This document shows, piece after piece, positions 1 through 5,254 of a stretch of 6,216 nt of DNA (positions are counted from its first letter, which is position 1; every line of letters starts with the position of its first letter). Location: positions 1-6,216 of the forward strand of contig NZ_DXUU01000036.1 in NCBI RefSeq assembly GCF_019417665.1, in the 5' to 3' direction. The notes under the pieces are model-generated. The model saw only the letters and a program-made list of their open reading frames with translations. It was not told the origin of the DNA and did not search any database. Made by a program: the position numbers and the translations under genes. The DNA comes from Ruminococcus sp. Its GTDB lineage: Bacteria > Bacillota > Clostridia > Oscillospirales > Ruminococcaceae.

Positions 1-784
1 TTTTTATTATACTTCTTTTAGAACTTGGTGTAAAGATACTGAACAGGCTCTTATAACTACCATCACTTTTTCTAGTAAATTGCCATATTTGACTTGGTGC
101 TCCACTTTCATCACGCATTGTAACATTATTATCTGAATCACTGTTCAATGGTTTCCATGCTTCTGTATTGATAATATAGGCGCAAAAATCTGTTCCGACA
201 TCTACCGGAGATAGGTTATCATACCATGTTGACGTTCCAATATTACCGCCACTATAATTCGGTCTTACCACCGTATAACTACCACCATGCACACGAGGAG
301 AACAAACTTTTCGGGAATACAGACTACTTGCACTACTAGTATTTCCGCCAATGGATTTCAAGGAACTGCCAGAACCAGAATAAACAATTTCCACATGCCC
401 ACTGAAAAATACAATATCCCCCGGCTGTGGTGACGATGTTACATTTTTGCCGCCAGCATTCAAAATTCTGGTTCTCAACCCGTCTACACCACCATACCTC
501 GGGACAGCAGCACTTTGTCCAGCCAAGTCAGCACAGTCTGACACAAAATCAGCGCACCATTCTTCCGTATACCCAAGCTGGCTTCCTGTCTTTCCGGCTT
601 GCGCCAATGCAACGTTCAAAATATCAGTTGCACCATCACCAGTTAAAGTGTAATTCGTCGAAAAATTTCCCTTCATCGACTGTGTTGCTTCTACTTTTGT
701 GCTGGGCATCATAGAAAATGTCACCAAACATAAAACCACACTCACCAACACCGCAACGATCCGATTTTCTTTTGTTCTGAGCAT
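1..784 (-). CDS. Secreted CHAP-domain peptidoglycan hydrolase with ricin-like lectin domain (3' end missing)
   Basis: The frame starts with ATG at 782-784 and stays open for 261 codons to the left edge, so the C-terminus is missing. AAAGGAG (794-800) lies 9 nt upstream of the ATG. Residues 1-33 form a signal peptide: basic start, hydrophobic core VAVLVSVVLCLVTF-like, and a VEA/TQ cleavage site. Residues about 55-175 match a CHAP/NlpC-P60-like fold: EEWCADFVS carries the likely nucleophile Cys77, PQPGDIVFFSGHVEIVY carries His130, and IGGN carries Asn148 as the possible third residue. Such enzymes cut peptidoglycan amide bonds outside the membrane. From about residue 195 a second domain begins; its ending APSQIWQF....DGSYKS resembles the Q-x-W and DGSY pattern of ricin-type beta-trefoils, suggesting sugar or wall binding. 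The gene reads as more A+T-rich than the GTPase gene. CHAP is well supported; the lectin call is tentative because the domain is truncated. The physiological target (self wall turnover or attack on other cells) cannot be read from the sequence. Confidence 0.82.
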   Translation of the reverse strand, partial: MLRTKENRIVAVLVSVVLCLVTFSMMPSTKVEATQSMKGNFSTNYTLTGDGATDILNVALAQAGKTGSQLGYTEEWCADFVSDCADLAGQSAAVPRYGGVDGLRTRILNAGGKNVTSSPQPGDIVFFSGHVEIVYSGSGSSLKSIGGNTSSASSLYSRKVCSPRVHGGSYTVVRPNYSGGNIGTSTWYDNLSPVDVGTDFCAYIINTEAWKPLNSDSDNNVTMRDESGAPSQIWQFTRKSDGSYKSLFSIFTPSSKRSIIK

Positions 785-839
785 AATATCCAACTCCTTT
801 CGCACTTCACGAATAACCACATCTGATTATTCCAATAAT

Positions 840-868
840 ATTATAATCTATTTAGGCTAAAATGTCAA
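840..868 (-). promoter_or_regulatory. Consensus sigma-A promoter of the CHAP gene
   Basis: On the minus strand there is TTGACA (863-868), a 17-nt spacer and TATAAT (840-845), a perfect consensus at ideal spacing, about 55 nt upstream of the CHAP start codon. The -10 sits in a 10-bp palindrome, ATAATATTAT (835-844), which also creates TATAAT on the plus strand at 842-847. The promoter lies in the intergenic region shared with the divergent XRE regulator, which is therefore a candidate to bind here. No clear operator repeat was found. Confidence 0.85.
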
Positions 869-917
869 TACTTTTTAGTCATATGTGATAAAATTTTCTG
901 AGAAAGGAGTGGCGTAT

Positions 918-1277
918 ATGGCTTTTTACCAACGAATCCGGGATTTGCGGGAGGATGCGGACAAAACACAGACCGATATCGCACAATATCTGGGCACAAC
1001 AGCGCAGTATTACGGCAAGTACGAAAAAGGCGAGCGTGAGATCCCCTTTCTGCGTGCCATCCAGTTGGCGGAATATTATGACGTCAGCCTGGACTATCTC
1101 GCCGGACGCACCAACTTCCCCAAGGGCAGAGAAAATATGCCCTTTCAGGAAGAGGCGCTGCACATCCTGGAGAAATATGCCGCTCTCACCGAACGCAGCA
1201 AGGGCAGACTGGAACAATTCCTGGACGATCTCTGCGAACAGCAGAGCGAGGATATCTTTCGAAAAAAAGAAGCCTGA
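918..1277 (+). CDS. XRE-family helix-turn-helix transcriptional regulator
   Basis: A 119-residue protein. Residues 5-63 form a Cro/CI-type HTH: IRDLREDADKTQTDIAQYLG (helices 1-2), TTAQYYGKYEKGEREIP (recognition helix and the conserved YEKG turn), then LRAIQLAEYYDVSLDYLAGRT, the standard closing helices of this family. Residues 75-119 are mostly helical and charged and could mediate dimerisation; there is no peptidase or sensor domain. The start is ATG 918 because AGAAAGGAG (901-909) lies 8 nt upstream. An in-frame GTG at 885 lies upstream of that SD and is unlikely to be used. The gene is divergent from the CHAP gene, separated by 133 bp holding the CHAP promoter, so local or self regulation is a reasonable guess. 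No plus-strand promoter with a good -35 is seen. DNA-binding function is near certain; the regulated gene is unknown. Confidence 0.93.
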   Translation: MAFYQRIRDLREDADKTQTDIAQYLGTTAQYYGKYEKGEREIPFLRAIQLAEYYDVSLDYLAGRTNFPKGRENMPFQEEALHILEKYAALTERSKGRLEQFLDDLCEQQSEDIFRKKEA

Positions 1278-1299
1278 TGACACTTTCCCGAAAATAGCA

Positions 1300-1338
1300 A
1301 AAGAGCGTACCGAAAACCAGCACGCTCTTTCTTTTTTT
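1300..1338 (+). terminator. Rho-independent terminator after the XRE gene
   Basis: AAAGAGCGT (1300-1308) pairs perfectly with ACGCTCTTT (1322-1330) across a 13-nt loop, followed by a T-rich run (CTTTTTTT, 1331-1338). It begins 22 nt after the XRE stop. The same stem read on the minus strand lies just beyond the stop of the convergent membrane-protein gene, but the T run on that side is weaker, so two-way function is possible and not certain. Confidence 0.85.
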
Positions 1339-1341
1339 GTT

Positions 1342-1851
1342 CTAATCCCAATGCCGCAGCAATCCTCTTGCCACTAGACCCACACCGGCGGCGATCATAC
1401 CGAACATAACCACATATTGCCACAGGCTCGCCGAAAGCGGCCGGAATCGCACCGATGTCAGCAGCGTCACCAGAATCGCCAGGATGCCGATGGCGACTAC
1501 CACCCAGCCGACCCATTTGTGATCCATAAAAAACAACAGCCCAATACCGATCAGCAACGGTACCAGCATCAATCCCGTGGCAACGGAAGTACTCATCCCG
1601 AAGCTTCCCCAGAGACTGCCCCAGGAAAACGTCACCACAAAGGAATTCAACACCCAGTACACCCCTGCACCCAGCAGCACCAATCCAATGAGAAACTCCG
1701 CCAGCGGATGGGACGGTTTTTTCTCCGCCGCAGCGGATGAAGAACCTTTCGCTTTTCTTGCCTTTTTCCCGTCCGGCTCTGACTGTTTTCCAGCCTGTTC
1801 CTGCTGCATTTCCTCCTCCAGCTTTTTCAGCTTGCGTTCTATTTCGTCCAT
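1342..1851 (-). CDS. Four-helix integral membrane protein of unknown function
   Basis: A 169-residue protein not assigned to a named family. Residues 1-20 (MDEIERKLKKLEEEMQQEQ) form a short charged amphipathic coiled coil. Residues 21-48 are a Lys/Ser/Ala-rich linker. Four hydrophobic segments follow at about 51-75, 87-109, 113-134 and 143-165, ending in a short ARGLLRHWD tail. The cytosolic, positively charged N-terminal half suggests the N-terminus is inside. The start ATG 1849-1851 is chosen because AAGGGG lies 9 nt upstream and a TTGACA-17-TATCAT promoter sits at 1880-1908; a longer in-frame start at 1938 would lie upstream of that promoter. The gene follows the GTPase-NYN gene on the same strand with an 89-bp gap and could also receive readthrough from it, since no clear terminator separates them. 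No catalytic motif is visible. It may be an accessory membrane protein, but function is unknown. Confidence 0.8.
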   Translation of the reverse strand: MDEIERKLKKLEEEMQQEQAGKQSEPDGKKARKAKGSSSAAAEKKPSHPLAEFLIGLVLLGAGVYWVLNSFVVTFSWGSLWGSFGMSTSVATGLMLVPLLIGIGLLFFMDHKWVGWVVVAIGILAILVTLLTSVRFRPLSASLWQYVVMFGMIAAGVGLVARGLLRHWD

Positions 1852-1879
1852 GTATACTGTCCCCTTCCCGTTTTCGTTT

Positions 1880-1908
1880 ATGATACCATAGTTTACAGTT
1901 CTTGTCAA
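1880..1908 (-). promoter_or_regulatory. Sigma-A promoter of the membrane-protein gene
   Basis: Minus-strand TTGACA (1903-1908), a 17-nt spacer and TATCAT (1880-1885), with the start codon about 28 nt downstream of the -10. It lies in the 89-bp gap after the GTPase gene, so the membrane protein can be expressed independently of it. Confidence 0.82.
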
Positions 1909-1940
1909 GCAAACGGCGGCTGCGGTTTTCCACTGCATAT

Positions 1941-4556
1941 TTACCGCTTTTGCTTTTCCCGTATCGTCTTTTTCCCCGTTTTCATCTGCGCCGCATATGC
2001 CCGAATCGCCGCCTCTGCCTGCTCCACCTCTTGATGAAATTCATCCGCCGACACACGGAGAGCTCCATTTCCCAGAATAATTACCTGCTCCATGCCGTCT
2101 GATGTTGCCACCCGTACCCGGTGTTCCCGGCACAGCTCGTGAGTTGTCTTTTCAATGTAAGAATCTGCCGTTTCTGACTCCTTTGTGTAGACAATACTGA
2201 TATTGCAGTATTGCTCCACCTCCCGGTGCTGTCCTTTTACTTTATAGGCGTCAAATACCAAAATCAGTTTGCACTGCCGATAGCCGCAGTAATTGCACAT
2301 CTGGTGGATGAGCCGGCTTCGTGCCGCCTCCAGACTGTCCTTTGCCAGTTCTTTCAGCTCATCCCATGCGAAAATAATGTTATAGCCATCCACCAGCAGG
2401 TATTCCTCCCCGTCATAGACGGGATTTTTTTTGCCGTGATATGGCTCTGTCTCCTCCTTGGGCGTATACATCGCCTGCCGGGGATCCCGGTCGATCTTGC
2501 CGTAGGTACGCTCAAAGATTGCCATGAGTTCTTTGTCCTCCGCCAGACTGGATACATACCGTGCCGCACGGCTTGTCCCGGATACCGCTCCTTCCGGTTC
2601 TTTTTCCGGTTCAGGTGTGTAACAGCTGGGCAAATGCATGTGCTCCTGCACCTTGTCCCATTTCACTGCAAATCCAGCGCCGTGGGCGCAGAAAATGGAA
2701 TCCGCTGTATTTTCTACATCGCTGTCGCAGTCGTAGCCAATAGCAGCCATGACCTCATCCGCATTCTGGCAGGGTGCATAACCCTTTGGCGTACAGCAAA
2801 GCCGTCCCTTGCCGTGGGAATATCCGGTGACAATGCTCTGATACCCCCGCATTTTCGCCACAGGTGCACTGCCTGTCATGACAGAACGTTCCCCGTCTGT
2901 CTCAGGTGGCTGGAAATCTGCGCCCATCTGCTGTAAGTCCGTCATGGCTCTTCCTACACATTCCGTGGGAAGTTCCAACACAAAGTCATACCACGGTTCC
3001 AGCAGTACGCTCTTTGCACGGCGCAGACCATTGCGCACAGCACGATAGGTTGCCTGACGAAAATCGCCGCCCTCGGTATGCTTCACGTGAGCACGTCCAG
3101 CGCAAAGGGTGATTTTCATATCTGTAATAGGCGAACCTGTCAGCACGCCCACGTGCACTTTTTCTCCCAGATGGGTCAGCACCAGCCGCTGCCAATTCCG
3201 TTCCAGATCGTCCTCCCGGCAATCGGATGCAAATTGCAGACCACTCCCCTGGGGCAGCGGTTCCAGAAGCAGATGCACCTCTGCATAATGGCACAACGGC
3301 TCATAATGTCCCACGCCCTCCACTGGTTCGGCAATGGTTTCCTTATAGGTGATCTGCCCGGCATCAAACTGCACCTCCAGCCCGAAGCGGTCGGCGATCA
3401 GCTTTCGGAGTACTTCCAGCTGCACCTCGCCCATGAGCTGCATCTGGATCTGCTGGGCATGAACATCCCACAGGAGATGGAGAGCCGGATCTTCTTCCTC
3501 CAGCTGGGACAGCTGCTTCAGAGCATCTGCCGGGTGTACCTGTTCCGGCAGCCGCAGTCCATAGCGCAGAACCGGTTCCAGTACTGGCACAGCCCCATCC
3601 TGTACAACACCAAGTCCCTGTCCGGCATAGGTTCTGGTCAGTCCCGTGACAGTGCAGACCATACCGGGCAATACTGTATCTGCCGTCTGAAACTTTGCCC
3701 CGGCATAAATGCGGATCTGGCTGATTTTTTCCGTCAGCTGCGCACCGTCCTGGGCAGAATAGGACACAGCGTCCCGAACATGAAGCTGTCCGCCGGTGAC
3801 TTTCAGATAAGTCAGGCGGCTGCCCTTTTCATCGGCGGCAATTTTAAACACCTGTGCGCCAAAGGTATCGGGATAGGTTTTCTCTAACGTATACCGATCC
3901 AGTCCCTCCAGAAAGGCATCCACGCCTTCCAGCTTCAGGGCTGCGCCGAAATAACAGGGCACCACCTGGCGCCGTGCAATTCCCTCTGCCAGCTGTTTCC
4001 GGGAAATACTGCCCTGCTCCAGATAGGCATCCATCCATGTCTCATCATAGAGTGCCATGCGCTCATAAAAGGCATCTGTGCCATCGTCGGAAAAATCCGC
4101 ACAGCAATCTCCCAGCCGTTGTTTCAGATCCGCCAGAACTGCCGTTTTTTCCGCACCGCTGAGATCCATTTTATTGACAAAGAGAAACACCGGCACATGA
4201 TAACGTTCCAGCAATTTCCACAGGGTTTCCGTATGACTCTGCACGCCGTCTGTGCCACTGATGACAAGAATGGCATAGTCCAGCACCTGCATCGTGCGCT
4301 CTGTCTCTGCGGAAAAGTCCACATGCCCCGGGGTATCCAGCAGCGTATATTCCGCACCGTTGTAGGCAATACATGCCTGGTGGGCAAAAATCGTAATACC
4401 CCTGTCCCGTTCCATGGGATGGGTATCCAGAAATGCTGTCTGGTGATCCACCCGTCCCAGCTTCCGGATCTCCCCGGTACGATACAGCAGTGCTTCGGAC
4501 AAGGTGGTCTTTCCCGAATCCACATGGGCGGTGATTCCTATGATCAATCGTTTCAT
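1941..4556 (-). CDS. TetM/EF-G-like translational GTPase fused to a C-terminal YacP/Rae1-like NYN ribonuclease domain
   Basis: An 871-residue protein, compared with about 640 for TetM-type ribosomal protection proteins. GTPase motifs: G1 AHVDSGKTT (10-18), G2 RGIT (52-55), G3 DTPGH (74-78), G4 NKMD (128-131) and a G5-like GAAL (204-207). Domain II is at about 225-320, domain III about 335-405, domain IV about 406-525 and the EF-G-like domain V about 525-610. A linker (about 640-715) leads to an NYN domain at 717-845: LLVDGYNIIFAWDEL (Asp723, Asn726), LILVFDA (Asp769), ESETADSYIEK (Asp798), VRVATSDGMEQ (Asp820) and GALRVSADEF. These closely match B. subtilis YacP/Rae1, a ribosome-dependent mRNA endonuclease, and the acidic residues are kept. 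The tail (859-871) is Lys/Arg-rich. Domain IV has HVKHTEGGDFR (490-500) where TetM has the drug-site loop with SPVS, so tetracycline resistance is doubtful. Start ATG 4556 matches the family N-terminus; a GTG at 4592 overlaps the SD. Likely role, inferred: clearing or cutting mRNA on stalled ribosomes. Confidence 0.92.
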   Translation of the reverse strand: MKRLIIGITAHVDSGKTTLSEALLYRTGEIRKLGRVDHQTAFLDTHPMERDRGITIFAHQACIAYNGAEYTLLDTPGHVDFSAETERTMQVLDYAILVISGTDGVQSHTETLWKLLERYHVPVFLFVNKMDLSGAEKTAVLADLKQRLGDCCADFSDDGTDAFYERMALYDETWMDAYLEQGSISRKQLAEGIARRQVVPCYFGAALKLEGVDAFLEGLDRYTLEKTYPDTFGAQVFKIAADEKGSRLTYLKVTGGQLHVRDAVSYSAQDGAQLTEKISQIRIYAGAKFQTADTVLPGMVCTVTGLTRTYAGQGLGVVQDGAVPVLEPVLRYGLRLPEQVHPADALKQLSQLEEEDPALHLLWDVHAQQIQMQLMGEVQLEVLRKLIADRFGLEVQFDAGQITYKETIAEPVEGVGHYEPLCHYAEVHLLLEPLPQGSGLQFASDCREDDLERNWQRLVLTHLGEKVHVGVLTGSPITDMKITLCAGRAHVKHTEGGDFRQATYRAVRNGLRRAKSVLLEPWYDFVLELPTECVGRAMTDLQQMGADFQPPETDGERSVMTGSAPVAKMRGYQSIVTGYSHGKGRLCCTPKGYAPCQNADEVMAAIGYDCDSDVENTADSIFCAHGAGFAVKWDKVQEHMHLPSCYTPEPEKEPEGAVSGTSRAARYVSSLAEDKELMAIFERTYGKIDRDPRQAMYTPKEETEPYHGKKNPVYDGEEYLLVDGYNIIFAWDELKELAKDSLEAARSRLIHQMCNYCGYRQCKLILVFDAYKVKGQHREVEQYCNISIVYTKESETADSYIEKTTHELCREHRVRVATSDGMEQVIILGNGALRVSADEFHQEVEQAEAAIRAYAAQMKTGKKTIREKQKR

Positions 4557-4598
4557 ATGGCACCGTGCTGGTTGTACCGCACGGCTTTTCACTCCTTT
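4557..4598 (-). promoter_or_regulatory. Unusual SD region with intervening hairpin before the GTPase start
   Basis: The only good SD, AAAGGAG (4592-4598), lies 35 nt from ATG 4556, too far for normal use. Between them is a hairpin at 4563-4584: minus-strand CCGTGC pairs with GCACGG, with an inner GGT/ACC pair, one bulged A and a 3-nt loop. Folding would shorten the effective SD-to-ATG distance to about 13 nt. The alternative, GTG at 4592-4590, overlaps the SD itself and would add 12 residues not seen in TetM-type N-termini. Which start is used is unresolved. Confidence 0.55.
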
Positions 4599-4603
4599 TT
4601 TTC

Positions 4604-4756
4604 AATTAGGAATGAGGAGTTAGGAACTAGGAATGGTGGTGTTCGTACCCTTTGGGTACGAACAGATTCAAAAAATGCAAGAATTTCTCTATATTTTAAG
4701 ATCCATCGCCGTAGGCGATACCATCATTCCCCATTCCTAACCCCTCATTCCTCATT
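4604..4756. repeat. 153-bp MITE-like inverted-repeat element built of degenerate heptamers
   Basis: Arms 4604-4640 and 4720-4756 are inverted copies matching at 31 of 37 positions. Each arm is itself a run of degenerate heptamers of the type AATKAGG (AATTAGG, AATGAGG, AGTTAGG, AACTAGG). Inside are two more perfect hairpins: TGTTCGTACCC/GGGTACGAACA with a TTT loop (4640-4664) and ATCGCC/GGCGAT with a GTA loop (4705-4719). There is no transposase and no coding sequence. Size and structure suggest a non-autonomous mobile or REP-like intergenic repeat. No clear target-site duplication is visible, so mobility is inferred only. It lies between the promoter and the SD of the GTPase gene. Confidence 0.75.
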
Positions 4757-4782
4757 ATAACACAAATCTTCATGTACTGCAA
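4754..4782 (-). promoter_or_regulatory. Likely promoter of the GTPase-NYN gene
   Basis: Minus-strand TTGCAG (4777-4782), a 17-nt spacer and a perfect TATAAT (4754-4759). The -10 overlaps the outer 3 bp of the inverted-repeat element, so transcription would begin near 4747, inside its right arm. The leader would then be about 190 nt and include nearly all of the element. Confidence 0.72.
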
Positions 4783-4817
4783 GAGCGAGAAAAGGCGTAG
4801 TATCAATAAAGAAATAT

Positions 4818-4853
4818 AGCCCGAAAGCGGTTGATAAGAACTGCTTTCGGGCT
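4818..4853 (-). terminator. Terminator after the 63-residue protein gene
   Basis: AGCCCGAAAGC (4818-4828) pairs perfectly over 11 bp with GCTTTCGGGCT (4843-4853) around a 14-nt loop. Read on the minus strand the stem is followed by TATATTTCTTTATT, a moderate U-rich tail. It begins about 31 nt after the stop of the small gene and lies upstream of the GTPase promoter, so it insulates the two. Confidence 0.75.
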
Positions 4854-4884
4854 TTATGATTCGTTTACTCGTATAGATCAGAAT

Positions 4885-5076
4885 TCACTTATATTGCATA
4901 CACCATCTGTGCATGAATTTTTCAGCATCATTTTCTATTCCTTTTTCTTTAATCACTTTATAATAATATTCACTTAACTTGTCATCAGATAACTTTACGA
5001 TTTTTTCTCTTTCACCAAGATTATTCCTAATCAGATATTCTTCCATTGCTTCTATCCATACACGAGCTCTTGCCAT
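4885..5076 (-). CDS. Small hypothetical protein, 63 residues
   Basis: Not recognised. Start ATG 5074-5076 has a strong SD, GGAGGTG (5087-5093), 10 nt upstream, and a near-consensus promoter at 5118-5146; a terminator hairpin follows the stop. These signals make a real gene more likely than a chance frame. The protein is charged and probably all-helical: ARVWIEAMEEYLIRNN (about 4-19), LSDDKLSEYYYKVIKEKG (about 29-46) and NDAEKFMHRWCMQYK (49-63). There is no signal peptide, membrane segment or metal-binding Cys pattern (one Cys, residue 59), so it is likely cytosolic. It reads as more A+T-rich than the GTPase gene beside it, which may mean recent arrival. It could be a small regulator or an orphan; no function is assigned. 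Confidence 0.72.
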   Translation of the reverse strand: MARARVWIEAMEEYLIRNNLGEREKIVKLSDDKLSEYYYKVIKEKGIENDAEKFMHRWCMQYK

Positions 5077-5117
5077 ATATGGTCACCACCTCCAAGTTCC
5101 GATTTATCTTAGTCAAC

Positions 5118-5146
5118 ATGATACATCAAAGCCGCCATTTTGTCAA
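5118..5146 (-). promoter_or_regulatory. Sigma-A promoter of the 63-residue protein gene
   Basis: Minus-strand TTGACA (5141-5146), a 17-nt spacer and TATCAT (5118-5123), about 41 nt upstream of the ATG. The two boxes are identical to those of the membrane-protein gene promoter. A second TTGAC (minus strand, 5112-5116) follows the -10 and could be chance. Confidence 0.82.
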
Positions 5147-5155
5147 TCATAACGC

Positions 5156-5191
5156 CATAGCACTTCCGACCTGATGATCGGAAGTGCTATG
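5156..5191. terminator. Perfect 14-bp hairpin between the dockerin gene and the small gene
   Basis: CATAGCACTTCCGA (5156-5169) pairs perfectly with TCGGAAGTGCTATG (5178-5191) across an 8-nt loop. It begins 63 nt past the stop of the dockerin gene and ends 9 bp before the next -35 box, where a terminator is expected. On the minus strand, however, it is followed by GCGTTATGATTG with no U run; the T run (TTTTT, 5199-5203) lies on the plus-strand side. It may terminate or protect the dockerin message from 3' decay, or stop antisense transcription. Confidence 0.6.
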
Positions 5192-5254
5192 CTTAAACTT
5201 TTTATAAGTGCAGACCTGATAGGTGCGTTCTATTTTTATATGAACACGCTCTGA

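Noticed and set aside
885..917. Longer XRE start at GTG 885
   Set aside because: The SD at 901-909 lies inside this extension and points to ATG 918.
1145..1933. Minus-strand 262-codon frame overlapping the membrane protein and the XRE gene
   Set aside because: It runs in another frame through both genes, contains the membrane-protein promoter and has no recognisable domain.
1852..1938. Longer start of the membrane protein at 1938
   Set aside because: The extension spans the TTGACA-TATCAT promoter and nearly abuts the GTPase stop; the SD favours 1851.
3078..3887. Long plus-strand open frame opposite the GTPase gene
   Set aside because: It lies wholly antisense to the strongly supported GTPase, its translation resembles no domain and has no SD; similar antisense frames at 2211-2936 and 4119-4760 were dismissed for the same reason.
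4604..4756. Riboswitch or T-box upstream of the GTPase
   Set aside because: The structure is explained by terminal inverted repeats of heptamers; no known riboswitch core motif was seen.
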